NCBI GenBank assembly: GCA_003255065.1
Contig: QAOA01007117.1
Coordinates: forward strand, 50,854 to 114,853
Reading direction: 5' to 3'
Origin: Cercis canadensis
Lineage: Eukaryota; Streptophyta; Magnoliopsida; Fabales; Fabaceae
DNA length: 64,000 bases
The notes beneath the pieces were generated by a model. That model was not told where the DNA came from, did not search any database, and worked only from the letters and a program-made list of their open reading frames with translations. How positions within the stretch are numbered: position 1 is the first letter of the stretch; each line of letters opens with the position of its first letter. Position numbers and translations under genes: made by a program. This document shows, piece by piece, positions 35,636 to 47,227 of the stretch.

Positions 35636-37080
35636 CCCGAGAGTAAAAATGAGGTGAGAAACTTAACAAGAATGGTGAACAAATATTGTTTAGAGGCGGG
35701 GCGGCTGTACAAAAAAGGACTCTTTGTGCCCATGCTGAAATGCTTATATAAGGAAGAAGCAGAGTATGTGTTGTGGGAGATATGTAAAGGAATATGTGGG
35801 AGTCACATAGGAGCAAGGACACTTGCCAAAAAAGTTCTCCGTGTAAGATATTACTGGCCAACCGTAGGCATAGATTCCAGTAACTTCATGCATAAGTGTG
35901 ACAAATGCCAACGATACTCTCCCAAACACATAGCTCCCCCAACAAAATTGCATCTTTCAGAAGCCACATGGCCCTTCGCCAGATGGGGAATAGACTTGTT
36001 CGAACCGTTCCCAATAGTTACTGGTCAAAAGAAATATCTGATAGTCGCTATAGACTATTTCACTAAGTGGATTGAAGCAAAACCGTTGGCAACAATTACC
36101 GCAAAACAAGCTGAAAATTTCTATGGCAGGCTATTGTTCGCAGGTTTAAAACCAAAGTTTTAAAGTCTTGCTTTTGATAAGAATTCCTTGAATTTTAACA
36201 TATCTTATTTCAAGTTTGGAATATCGTTCTCAATAATTGCTGACAATGGAACCCAATTTACAGACAAGAACTTTAAAGTTATGTGCAATAACCTGCACAT
36301 CAAAGTTCATTATACCTCAAGAAAACACCCACAGACCAATGGCCAGGCAGAAGCAGCAAATCGGACAATACTCCAAGGATAGAAGAAGAGACTGGAGAAG
36401 GCAAAAAAATACTATATCGATGAACTAAGTCATGCTCTTTGGGCTTACTGAACCACCCCTTAGTCTGCCACGAGAGAGTCCCCATACAAGCTCATGTACA
36501 GTGAAGAAGCAATGATCCTAGTAGAAGTTGGTGAGCCAAGTTGCAAAAGGTAGCATTTTGAAGCTAACAATAACGACTCGAATATGCTAGTAGAATTAGA
36601 CTTGCTGGAAGAAGAACGAGAAATAGCTTCAATCCAGATGGCAACACAAAAACGAGTAGCTAGATACTACAACTCTCGAGTNCAGTGAAGAAGCAATGAT
36701 CTTAGTAGAAGTTGGTGAGCCAAGTTGCAAAAGGTAGCATTTTGAAGCTAACAATAACGACTCGAATATGCTAGTAGAATTAGACTTGCTGGAAGAAGAA
36801 CGAGAAATAGCTTCAATCCAGATGGCAACACAAAAACGAGTAGCTAGATACTACAACTCTCGAGTAAGGGTGAGAGAATTCAAAGAAGGCGATCTGTCAC
36901 TCTGACGTGCAGCAATAGGCCACAAAATAACGTCTGAAGGAAAGCTCGCACCAACATGGGAAGGACCCTACTAGGTCACAAAGGTGTTAGGAAAAAGGGC
37001 GTACAAGCTACAAACCCTAGATGGGAAAGAAATTTCAAGGGCATGGAACATGGTGAATCTACGAAAGTATTTCAGTTGGA
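35636..37080 (+). pseudogene. gypsy integrase
   Basis: The zinc-binding part reads GICGSHIGARTLAKKVLRVR then YYWPT and CDKCQRYSPKH; the first His of the usual HHCC finger seems to be Cys (WEICKGICGSH). The core has WGIDLFEPFP (first Asp), IIADNGTQFTDKNFK (second Asp) and HPQTNGQAEAANRTIL (Glu), so the catalytic triad survives. A frame break and a small insertion lie at about 36160-36190. The tail after the 36682 gap includes TWEGPY and VLGKRAYKLQTLDGKEIS. It would insert the cDNA into host DNA, but stops make it inactive. Confidence 0.85.
36499..36865. other. Assembly gap (N at 36682) with 183-bp duplication
   Basis: Sequence 36499-36681 is repeated at 36683-36865 with about one substitution. 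The integrase tail is therefore doubled artificially. Confidence 0.85.
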
Positions 37081-37536
37081 TTATGCATATAGTTTGATTT
37101 TGAAGTATGTTTATTATGACTTTTCACACACTTTGGTCATGAAATTTTCATGAATAAAACTATCCAGATTTTATGAAATATCTTCTTATACCAAGAATTA
37201 GCGAGGTTGAAAAACCATGACCGTCTAAAAGACGTAAAACCAATATACGGTAGCACTTTAAGCCCCGTAAAACTGAATGAAATAATGTCCATAGGACAAT
37301 AAGCCAGAATGTTGTAAAGCCAAATGCCCCTACATTCCAAAACAAATAATGGCAATGTTGCAAAAACCGCCCATTGGAGGCTCGTTCGAGACAAACACAA
37401 GAAAAAGTTAACACCGTTCTACACATTGACCAAAAATCTATTGTATTAAAGTTGAAGGTTACAGCTCGTCCATAAGGGAGCTGGCTTGCCCATGAAGGGG
37501 AGCTAGCTCATAAAAAAGAAAAGAAAAAAAGAATGC

Positions 37537-39653
37537 CTAACATCCATTTCCTTTAGATAAGAGGTGACTAAGGACGTCACCCCACCCAGCATCCATCTCT
37601 TCTTCCTCGTCACAAAGCACCCCATCCCTTACTACCTTATACGGATTCAACTTGTCCTTGATAGTGTTTAAATCCCTAAACTGTAGCCGAACCTGTTCAA
37701 GGCAGTTACTAAAACCAAACATCATCCCTTCGGCATAAGTGTCCGTGTTGGCATTGTCCATAGTTACTTTCATCTCCTCTATCTCCTTCTACATGGTAGC
37801 CTTTACATCCTTTATCTCTTTCTCCTTTTTGGACATGTGCATCTGATACTTACCTAACCTTCCTCTCTCCTCAGCAAGGACAGTTCTGTATCCTCCAGTA
37901 ATTTTTCCAACCTTTTTTTTTCTCACACTCCTAAGCAACCCTCGCCGCCTCCCACTTCCTCCTATTAGCTAGGGCCCCCTCAACAACCATTTGTAACTCT
38001 TACAGCTATTATCCACCTCAGCCAACTGCCGCTTAACAGACTACACCTTAACAACCATCCTTTCAATGCTTTCCATGTTGGCATTGAACTCCCCATAAAG
38101 ATGTTCTATGGCTGTGGCAGAACGCAACATATGCATTTGACACATATCGAAGGTTCTTCCTATCCATCTCAGTAGCCAAATAATCACCCATGGTTGAAGA
38201 GATATCCACCCCTCGATTCCACATGCTAAAAAATGGACCAATAACCCCCATAACGAGGGCGTGAAAATCACTAAATGGAAAGTTTTGAATATATCGTTCA
38301 TCTTCACCATATCCTTGAAAAGGAATACATAGAAAAATGGGATGATCAACAACTTGATGACACTTGTCCACGATGATAGAATCGCCAACGAGAATAAAAA
38401 GAGGAAGATCTACCACAGTCGAGACAACATGTTCGAGAATTGGTGACGCTGTCTTGGGAACCTTAGAAGAAGAAGAAAATCCATAGGCCATACATGATGG
38501 AATACCGCCACCACAACACAACTAGCCATTCCTTCTAAATGGAGGACTTTCGGCAACAATCTTTCCTTTCTCACTAGAACCTTCTCCTTGTTCACTTTTC
38601 CTCTGAAGGATTTTCCATATGTTAACCCGAGGTATCTCTCTACCTAGAAAAATAAAAATAGATGAGTCAATAGACATAGAATAACCATTAAACTGGCTAG
38701 CTTGCCTATGAATGGGAGGTCACCCATAAAAAATAAAAATAAAAAAAGCAAGTGCTAGCTCGTCTATGAAGGGGAGATAACGCAAAAACAAAAAAACTAC
38801 CTAAGATATCTGATACTTTTAGTAGAGAAGAGATAAAGTGAGAGAAGACACAAATAGTACGTTGCACTATGACACTACAATCTGATATACCCCCAAGAGT
38901 TGTGATGAAGTTAAGAATGAGTAACTCTTACAAAATGAAGGATAGACACTTGAAAGGGAGTAAAGAGAAGACGAATGTCTGCATGCTTAATAACATAACT
39001 ATACATGGTGAAAGTGATTCGACCACTAGCATGAGGAGCACATTGATAGGTGCCGAACCGTACAAAATTACAATACTAATTGCAACTAAATTGTAGTATA
39101 GGACGTAACCAGTGTCGTCTCCCAAGGATTCACCAAACCAACTAATCTACTAAGACTCAAGTATNCAAATAGTACGTTGCACTGTGACACTACAATCTGA
39201 TAGCTCTGAAGCTGAATGAGTTTAGACCTTATCATACAAATTGAAGGAAAACAATAATTTACCGTTATCATTACAATAAAATATTGTAGTACCATCCTTA
39301 CTCTTCACATGGATCCAAAAGAATAAATTTTTTCACCTCTTTGCAGAAGAAGCCAACAGTTGCAAAATTTTCCTTTCCCATACCACCCCTAAAGACACCC
39401 AACCACCGGCGTGGGAAGCTACCTTAAAAAAATTAAAAAAAAAAAGACCTTGTGCAAGCAACTAATCCCATGTGGTCATATAGCATCTCAAAGGCTTAGA
39501 TATACCCCCAAGAGTTGGGATGAACTTAAGAATGAGTAACTCTTACAAAATGAAGGATAGACACTTGAAAGGGAGTAAAGAGAAGACGAATGTCTGCATG
39601 CTTAATAACATAACTATACATGGTGAAAGTGATTCGACCACTAGCATGAGGAG
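37537..39653 (-). pseudogene. Antisense extra ORF of the gypsy element, C-terminal part
   Basis: On the minus strand, downstream of integrase, a long degraded frame runs from 39653 to a stop at 37537. Recognisable pieces are HPNSWGYI (about 39490) and GGWVSLGVVW, which resemble the N-terminal domain of the so-called putative gypsy-type transposon proteins (Transposase_28-like). An open frame of 152 codons follows at 38521-38063. A long charged, Lys/Glu-rich coiled-coil region (38060-37780, broken by shifts) leads to an acidic end LCDEEEEMDAGWGDVLSHLL. Its N-terminal half is at 45476-45031, separated by the nested Athila-like element. Antisense extra ORFs are known in Tat and Athila elements; their role is unknown. 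Confidence 0.6.
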
Positions 39654-39779
39654 CACATTGACAGGTGCCGAACCGTACAAAATTACAATACTAATTGCAA
39701 CTAAATTGTAGTATAGGATGTAACCAGTGTCGTCTCCCAAGGATTCACCAAACCAACTAATCTACTAAGACTCAAGTAT
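38851..39779. other. Assembly gap (N at 39165) with duplication and a 300-bp length difference
   Basis: Sequence 38851-39164 is repeated after the N at 39166-39779, but the second copy has 300 extra bases (39203-39502). Those bases are coding-like for the antisense ORF. The breakpoints share a GATA direct repeat. Substitutions elsewhere between the copies suggest two alleles. Confidence 0.8.
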
Positions 39780-40330
39780 AAACAGAAATAGGGGTTTTTG
39801 TGTTGAATGCAATATACTAAGAATTCAGAAAGCAGTAATAGGATTTAATCAAATAAGAGAAAACGTAATCAACTCAAGCAAGCAACCAAACCCTAATTCG
39901 TCATTGTTCACTAAAGATAACCTATGTCTGATTTAATTCTTGGTTAAATGTTACCTGGAACCCCTAACAGTAACACTTAGAATTCCTACTGATTACCAAT
40001 TAGGATTCAATTAATCTTGGAACTAAGAATCTAGGAAACCGCTCTATATCACTAAGTCCAGATTAATTTAATAACCGAATTGTCAAAGTTAATCATATAT
40101 TAAAAACCTTTAACATATGATCAGTAGTTTGATTACTGTGATGAATCTAATCAACCGATTTAAACTTATATAAAGCATGCATGCAATTAAAATACCATTC
40201 AATCACATGAAGATGAGAAGAAGAAGACAATCAAACTATGTTAAATCAAACCCGATTGAAGCATAGGAACTCTGGATTATTAAGTTTGGCTCCTCTTGAA
40301 TTGATTACAAGAGAACCTAGACTTCCATGG
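39659..40330 (-). repeat. Truncated 3' LTR of the Athila-like element
   Basis: It matches the 3' half of the LTR at 43718-45025. The 5' boundary is a deletion junction right after CCATGG at 40330, where gag sequence begins without any polypurine tract. Confidence 0.85.
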
Positions 40331-41278
40331 ACTTGGGCATCACGTTTCTTCCCATGCTCACTTTCTCATTACCCATCAGCTTCCTCTTGTGGGTACACAA
40401 ATCCTTAAGAAACCTTGCATACTTGGGAATCTATTTGATGGCTTCCAGGAGATGTATATTGACTTCTACCTTCCTGAAAGTATCCATGATTTCTCTATCT
40501 AGCTCATGCTCAGCAATTTTCTTGGACTGTGTAACTTTGTTTGGAAAGGGGAGAGGAATGCTCGGGGTAGAGCTCTCTGCCTGGTCCTAAAGGTGGAATG
40601 GCTGTTGTTTTGGGATAGCTTTAGGGGCTACAGTGTCTAGATCCTTTTCTTGGATAGAATTGGAGACTGTGGAAGGCAGGCTAAGTTTTGGAACACTCAC
40701 TTCCTTGCCACTACGCAGGGTTATGGCACTCACATTGCCTCTCAGATTGGTGACTGTTTGAGAAGGTAAACTACCGGAACCTTGAGACTTCAACTCACTA
40801 ATGGTGGTTGCAAGTTGACCCATCTGAGTCTCCAAGCTCTGAATACTAGTCTTAGTCCTCTGTTGGAATTAGATGTTGTTGCTAGCCAACTGCTTCACTA
40901 AATCTTCCAAGCTCGGTTCTAGCTTGTTAGCTTGCTGCATAGGCTGCTTCATTGGTGCTTGGAACTGCTGGTTGGTTGAACTTGCATTGTATCTAGGCTG
41001 TTATGGCTGGTACGTTTGTTGCTGCTGGTAGGTTTGACCAGAATTGCCTCCATACCTCAAGTTTGGGTGATCTCTCTAGCCAAGGTTGTATGTAGAAGAG
41101 TGGGGGTCATATTTGGGCTGCTGGTAAGGTCTGCCAAGAAAGACACCAGCCACTACTTTAGTGTTATCCTAGAGGGTAGGACACTAATCCGTCGGATGAC
41201 TAGCTAGGGCACAAATTCCATATAGCTTGGCAAGAGCTTGAACTGGTGTGTGACCCATTGCTAACTGTCTAACCAAAG

Positions 41279-42089
41279 AGGTCAGTTCTTCCAAATGGTT
41301 CTCCACCCTCTGTTGATCCACCATCTACACCTCATTCACTCCCCTAGCAGGAGTAACCATCCTTGTGCGAAATTGTTGTGCATTGGTTGCCATGTTTTTT
41401 ATTAAGTCTCTTGCAGCCACAGAGGTCTTGTCCACTGATAACACATTATTTTATACTATTTGTTTCCCTTATATTTAGTCTTTTAGTGTGTGTTTATAGT
41501 GATTTTTATGGCTTTTAGACATGTTTTGTAGATTTGGACTTGTTGGTGCTTGTAGATTTTAATTGCTTAATTGTTAAATTCTGGCACTGCTTATGTTTTT
41601 CACCATATCTTTTGCTACAGATGTCCGATTGATGTGATTCCAGTTTCGTTGGAAAGCTGACAGAAAATTCCACATTTCATATAAAGAGCCCAGAAGCTGA
41701 TTCTCGCGTCTGGAGAACTGAAATTCATGTGCAAGCAGTCTAGATTTTCTGCTCCGCCCAGACTCCGCCCAGCATTGACTGATTCCTTTCCTTAGGGCTG
41801 CCTATTGGACCAGAGCATGTTTATTTGGGCCAACATCTGCTTTTTGGGCCAGCACACATGACACTAGGGCTTGATCATGTTTTTACCATTAATAATTTAG
41901 GAAACTAGGTTTATTTTGTAATTAGGAAACCNAGGTCAGTTCCTCCAAACGGTTCTCCACCCTCTGTTGATCCACCATCTACACCTCATTCACTCCCCTA
42001 GCAGGACTAACCATCCTTGTGCGAAATTGTTGTGCATTGGTTGCCATGTTTTTTATTAAGTCTCTTGCAGCCACAGAGGTCTTGTCCAC
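41279..42089. other. Assembly gap (N at 41932); left copy has an LTR insertion, right copy is the empty site
   Basis: Sequence 41279-41435 recurs after the N at 41933-42089 with a few substitutions. In the left copy, GTCCAC is followed by the exact LTR start TGATAACACATT. In the right copy, GTCCAC continues into gag (CAAGGCACC). The LTR is then cut by the gap. Confidence 0.85.
41436..41931 (+). mobile_element. Partial family A LTR on the plus strand, cut by the gap
   Basis: 496 bp, nearly identical to 925-1420, starting at the exact LTR boundary. It lies in reverse to the Athila-like gag it enters. Because the contig ends within it, it is unknown whether a full element or a solo LTR sits here. 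Confidence 0.8.
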
Positions 42090-42817
42090 CAAGGCACCGC
42101 CAGAAGCAGCATCCACATAGCTCCTATCCATAGGAAGAAAACCTTCGTAGAAGTACTGGATGAGTAACTGGTTACTGATTTGGTGATGAGGACAGCTCCC
42201 ACACAATTTCGCAAATCTCTCCCAGTATTCATGTAATGTTTCTCCACTATGTTGCCTTGTGCCACATATCTCTTTCCAGATGGTAGCAGCTCTTGAGGCC
42301 GGGAAGAATCTTTCAAGAAAGCACCTCTTCAAATCATTCCAGCATGTGATGATGGATGACTGCAAGTATAGCCAATCATTTGCTGCTCCATCTAATGAAA
42401 AGGGAAAAGCCCTCAGTTTGATGTGCTCATTTTCAATTGACTAAGGCTTCATGGTAGAACACATTATGTAAATTCCTTCAAATGCTTGTGAGGATCTTCA
42501 CCTGCAAGTCCATGAAACTTTGGGAGCAAGTGTATTAATCTAGATTTTAATTCAAAATTGGCATCAGGATACTGAATACACAAAGGCTGGTAATTATCAT
42601 CAGGGGCAGCCAATTCCTTAAGAGTCATAGCCCTAACATGAATGTCATTATTTCCAGCCCCATTATTAGCAGCAAGATCAACCTCATGATTAATGTCATT
42701 TGCAGTCATATTATGCTCTATATGATTAGGAGTTCTACGTGTCCTAGCAAGTGTATGCAAAGTTCTCTCTATTTCAAAATCACCTTCAAGTAGTTCAAAA
42801 TGAGAGGACCGAGTCAT

Positions 42818-43717
42818 ACACCATGCGAATAAAATGACAAAAACACTCTAAAACACACTAGAACACACAGAAATAGAAAAACAGTGAAAGACAAGGGCAA
42901 AAACCAAAACACACCAAATGCACTAAACAAAGGCAAAAAGACACCAAAATAACACTAGTTGACCCATCTAAACATTTTTTTAAAAAATTCTACCATCACA
43001 GCATGAAAGCTTGATGAAAATGGAAGTCAAAAATCAAATAAAAGATCTTAAAAAAATTGAAAAGGTGGTCAAACTGATGGAATTCAGCTTAAAAATGAAG
43101 ATCTCATGGCATAAGCTATGGCTATTGATTGTCAGATCATTTTCCTTCAACTGACCAACTTTCAGGTCAATCGGAGCACAAAAATTTGGCCAGAATAGTA
43201 CACACGAAAACCACTAAATCAAACCGAAGCAAGGGAAAAACAAGCGGAAACTGGCACCAAGGCACCAAAATTCACACAATGGATTCCTAAAACATCAAAG
43301 GAAACAAAACAACAAGAAAAAACTATCACCACAATGCTCAGAAAGTATAAAAAAATTTGCCAAAAGGTGAACAAAGGCGGCAAAGGAAATAGAATAGCGG
43401 CAATGGAGGCTAAACAAGGGCAATAACAGCACAAAGTTCACCTCAGAATGCTTCTCACAGTGCAATTCCTTTGTCCACTAATTTGCAGCTCAATCCGAGT
43501 TGGTGAGAATAGAAAACAACACAAACACAGAAACATTAAACAGAGAAAGAAAACCTAAACAAATAAGGAAAACAAAATAGGAAAGCAAGTAGAACAGGAG
43601 GAGAATGAGGAATAACAATTACCAGAAACAAGATCAGTAAACAATCAAAATAGTAACAAAAGAGTTCTAAGAAGGTTAATTTGTTAGATAAAATCCCCAG
43701 CAACGGCGCCAAAATTT
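42818..43717. other. 5' leader of the Athila-like element with PBS
   Basis: A-rich on the plus strand, non-coding. It ends at the LTR with a primer-binding sequence (43695-43711 in reverse), complementary in type to a tRNA 3' end. Confidence 0.65.
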
Positions 43718-45025
43718 TGACGGGTGCCGAACCGTATAAAATTACAATACTAATTGCAACTAAATTGTAGTATAGGATGCAACCAGTGTCGTCTCCCAAA
43801 GATTTACTAGAAAAACTAATCTACTAAGACTCGAGTATAAATAGAAATAGGGGGTTTTGTGTTAAAAGCAATATACTAAGAATTCAGAAAGCAGTAATAG
43901 GATTTAATCAAATAAGAGAAAACATAATCAACTCAAGCAGAAAACCAAACCCTAATCCGTCCTTGTTCACTAAAGATAACCTATGTCTAATTTAATTCTT
44001 GGATAATGTTAGTTGGAACCCCTAACAACAACACTTAAAATTCCTACTGATTACCAATCAGGATTCAATTAATCTTGGAACTAAGAATCTAGGCAACCAC
44101 TCTATATCACTAAGTCCAGATTAATTTAATAATCGAATTGTCTAAGTTAACCATATATTAAAAACCTTTAACATATGATATCACCAGTTTGATTACTGTG
44201 ATGAATCTAATCAACCGATTTAAATTCATATAAAGTATGCATGCAATTAAAATACCATTCAATCACATCAAGATAAGAAGAAGAAGACAATCAAACTATA
44301 TTAAATCAAACCCGGTTGAAGCACAGGAACTATGGATTATTAAGTTTGGCTCCTCTTGAATTGATTACAAAAGAACTTAGCCTTCCATGGAAGACTTAAA
44401 CACAAAGCAAAGGTGGAAAACGAACTTAGGAACAAGAGGTAGTAGCAGCAGCTTCTGATGACAAGGTGGTAATGTATCTTTTTATTCTCAACAACTTAAG
44501 AATAAATACTAGCAGGCTGCCTCCTCTAGGTTTTCTAATGGTTTCCTAATTACAAAATAAACCTAGTTTCCTAAAACTTTAATGGTAAAAACCTGATCAA
44601 GCCCTAGTGTCATGTGTGCTGGCCCAATAAGCAGATGTTGGCCCAAATAAGCATGCTCTAGTCCAATAGGCAGACCTAAGGAAAGGAATCAGTCAATTAT
44701 GGGCGGATGCAGAAAATCTGGACTGCTTGCACGCGAATTTCAGTTGTCCAGAAGGGAGAATCAGCTTCTGGGATCTTCATATGAAATGTATAATTTTCTG
44801 TCAGCTTTCCAACAAAACTGGAATCGCATCAATCTGACATCTGCAGCTCAAGATATAGTGAAAAATGTAAGCAGTGCCAGAATTCAACAGTTATGCAATT
44901 AAAATCTATAAGCACCAACAAGTCCAAATCTACAAAACATGTCTAAGGGCCATAAAAATCACTAGAAACACACACTAAAAGACTAAGTATAAGAGAAACA
45001 AATAGTATAAAATAACGTCTCATCA
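43718..45025 (-). repeat. 5' LTR of the Athila-like element
   Basis: 1308 bp. On the minus strand it starts TGATGAGACGTTATTTT and ends GGCACCCGTCA. It matches 925-2243 over its whole length with scattered differences. Confidence 0.88.
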
Positions 45026-45030
45026 CACAT

Positions 45031-45476
45031 ACGGGATGGGTATTATCAACAAAATTTTTTACAGCCAATTCATTTTTATCGAACCAATCAAAGCCATCTA
45101 AATCCTCAATCACCGCATACAAATTTCTGTATGCCGAGCAGGTATAAAGAACCTCTTCACCCACCCACTCTCTTATATCACCTAAAGGACCAACCTAGTG
45201 GTTCACTTCATGTCCTTGAGCACTACTCTCTACAGGTTAAAATGAACCATATTGGTAAAGAGGAGAAAGAAAACCATCTACTTCAATTTTAAAACTTAAA
45301 GTTTTGAACTCATGAAGAGAAAGTATCCTACCTTGCCCATTAGAACTCATTTCCCTCCCTCCCTCGGCAGTCACAACCTCATTACCATCACTAATACTTG
45401 GACCTAAGAATGTCTCATTGAGCACCTCCTCACTCTAGGAACTCTCAATCTGGAAACTCTCATTATTTGAAGCCAT
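45031..45476 (-). pseudogene. Antisense extra ORF of the gypsy element, N-terminal part
   Basis: The minus-strand start ATG is at 45476-45474 (MASNNESFQIESS). After an early stop the frame continues EEVLNETFLGPSISDGNEVV, then GRILSLHEFKTLSFKIEVDG and YAVIEDLDGFDWFDKNELAV, to THPV at the CACAT junction. It belongs with 39653-37537. It starts near the 3' LTR and runs against the gag-pol direction, so expression would need a promoter in or near the 3' LTR reading leftward. Confidence 0.55.
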
Positions 45477-46629
45477 AATCAAATGCACAGTAAAATATAG
45501 AAAAAAAAAAAAGAGCAAGAAAGCACTGGTACCTTAATATATAGGCAAAAGGAAGAAGATAGCAGTTGAAAATTTGGCCCGAAGAGAAGGAAAAGAAAAA
45601 TAAGCAGAAGAGTTCTTCAACAAGGGAAAAAAGATATCTTTGAGAGTGGAAGATAAGTGCTACAATTGAAACACTACATATTTATAAACGAAACAAAAAA
45701 TAATAAATAAATAAAAATAAAAAGTACATGACTTTTAACAGAGAATCTTTGTCATAAGTCATGGGAGTTTTGGCAAGTAATGAAAAAATCTCTGTCAAAG
45801 CAAGCAAATTTTTGACAAGAGAATCCCAAATGGACAAAAGGAAAGAATCTTTGCCCAGCAATTTCTGCATGAAATCTCTGCAAAATCTTTATCAAGAGCA
45901 CGCAAATTTCAAATAAATATTCACGACAAGACAAAATATTAAGACATACCAAAAACAAATAGATTGAGCAGAACACAAAGGGCTAGCTCGCCCATGCACT
46001 GGGCATGGTCAAGCTCACCCAAGTACTATGCAAGCTCGCCCATGCACTAAATCTAGCTAGTCCGCCCATACTAAAAAGTTGCTGATAGGATTAAGTTGGT
46101 CAAGCTCACCCATGTGCTAGCTGTGGCATGCCTAGTGTGGCTCATCCATGCAATGGCACTTGCACGCAAGCTGGTCTGCCCAGCACTTTCTTTAATAACC
46201 CATGGGAGCAAGTTTCATGACTAGCAAGTGAATAACCAAAAGTGATATTTTTATATTGTGAATTATTCCTCAATGTGTGGAATGGTCAACCTTTTATAAT
46301 TTGTTACTTTTTGAGATGCTATTTGGAGGTGTAACATAGCATGGTAAGTTGACGTGATGGGTGCTTGAAATAGAAAAGAAAGACCATTAATGGAAGTATT
46401 TTGTTGTGGGCCATGGCAACACATGGGGTGAATGAGTTTCTTTTTTTACTTGAGCTCTTTGTAGTATTGAAGTTCATATGAAGTTCAGATGACAATAACT
46501 GAAGTTCGCCCATTTTAAACAAGTTAAAAGGGAGATACTATTATAATAATATAGTATTTAAAATATTGAAAGTAATGTATTGAGCTTTTTTACTTTTACA
46601 TTCTTCAAACTTAAAAACTCGGGAGAAAG
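45477..46629 (+). other. 3' non-coding region of the Tat-like element
   Basis: AT-rich, with no gene. Between 45979 and 46190 a short motif of the type AGCTCGCCCATGCACT recurs five or six times; related units (GCTTGCCCATGAAGGGGAGC) occur at 37460-37510 and 38690-38790. A purine-rich tract CTCGGGAGAAAG (about 46618-46629) precedes the 3' LTR and probably serves as polypurine tract. Confidence 0.6.
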
Positions 46630-46921
46630 TGATGAGGACTGGCCCAAAAGGACGGATCAGACCTAAGCTTATGACCCTGTATAGCAGAGACAAGGTGTCT
46701 CATCCTCAGTAAGGACAAGGCACCACCAACTCAGCCCCACAACTATTATAAATACACGGATATTGTAGTCTAAAAGGTAACTCGTTGGTCATAACTATAC
46801 CTAGACTAGATTATCTATGTTATCACCCTTACTAACTTAAGCATCAAAGAGTTATCCTCAACCCATTGTCGAGTTTGACTTCTTGCAGGTACATCTAGTT
46901 CGGACATTTCTGGCATCAACA
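46630..46921 (+). repeat. 3' LTR of the Tat-like element
   Basis: 292 bp, similar to 30168-30483, with one fewer 25-bp unit and scattered substitutions. Confidence 0.9.
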
Positions 46922-46926
46922 TATAG

Positions 46927-47222
46927 GCTATAAAATACTTGGGTATTTAACATCCCTAATTTAAGTATGACAACTGGATGTTATCTTATATTCTTAAGAG
47001 TGTGTAATACACATGTCTAGTCGAACTTAGTCAACTTTCAAATTGCTTTTGTTATATGCCTCTGATTGATTAATGATGTGAGATTCTAAAGTTGTTTTAG
47101 GAGTTCAAGATACTAGACTTTGGCTAGTGTTGCATATCTTGCTAGGATCTCGGATATCAATGTAGTAATTAGATATCAGTGTACCAACGATTGCTATCTA
47201 AATCAAGTATCTAGGTTACTAG
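46927..47222. other. Non-coding flank between the gypsy element and a solo LTR
   Basis: No gene or repeat supported. Confidence 0.45.
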
Positions 47223-47227
47223 GGTAT

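Larger units (their letters stand above)
40331..42817 (-). pseudogene. Athila-like gag
   Basis: The minus-strand frame starts at 42817 (MTRSSHFELLEGDFEIERTL). It contains ELKSRLIHLLPKFHGLAGED and HLKEF, then FPFSLDGAANDWLYLQSS, CWNDLKRCFLERFFPASRAA and LHEYWERFAKLCGSCPHHQI, all standard for Athila gag. A Gln-rich linker and METQMGQLATTISELKSQ follow, then SAITLRSGKEVSVP, another Athila/gypsy gag-end signature, and finally PIPLPFPNKV and HLLEAIKQIPKYARFLKDL-type sequence near 40330-40580. Frameshifts and stops lie at about 42430, 41200 and 40590. Gap duplication 41279-42089 doubles part of it. Confidence 0.82.
39659..45025 (-). mobile_element. Athila-like gypsy element, deleted for pol, target duplication CACAT
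   Basis: The minus-strand element has a full 5' LTR at 45025-43718, a PBS at 43711-43695 (TGGCGCCGTTGCTGGGG), gag at 42817 to about 40331, then a jump straight into the 3' half of the other LTR (40330-39659). CACAT flanks it at 39654-39658 and 45026-45030. Removing it restores continuity of the antisense ORF of the outer element (THPVC joined to APHASGRITF). Protease, RT and integrase are missing. The LTRs are of the same family as 925-2243. A gap and a nested LTR (41436) are inside gag. Confidence 0.9.
30168..46921 (+). mobile_element. Ty3/gypsy retrotransposon, Tat-like, with nested insertions
   Basis: LTRs at 30168-30483 and 46630-46921 start TGATGAGGAC and end GGCATCAACA. The element is flanked by TATAG on both sides (30163-30167 and 46922-46926). 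A primer-binding region TTTGCGCCGTCTGTGGGA follows the 5' LTR. The coding order is gag, protease, RT, RNase H, a second archaeal-type RNase H, integrase. The double RNase H is typical of the Tat/Ogre branch. Downstream is an antisense ORF. Nested inside are an LTR-type insertion (34528-35635) and an Athila-like element (39659-45025). Gaps at 36682, 39165 and 41932 inflate its length. Coding parts are broken by stops. Confidence 0.92.
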
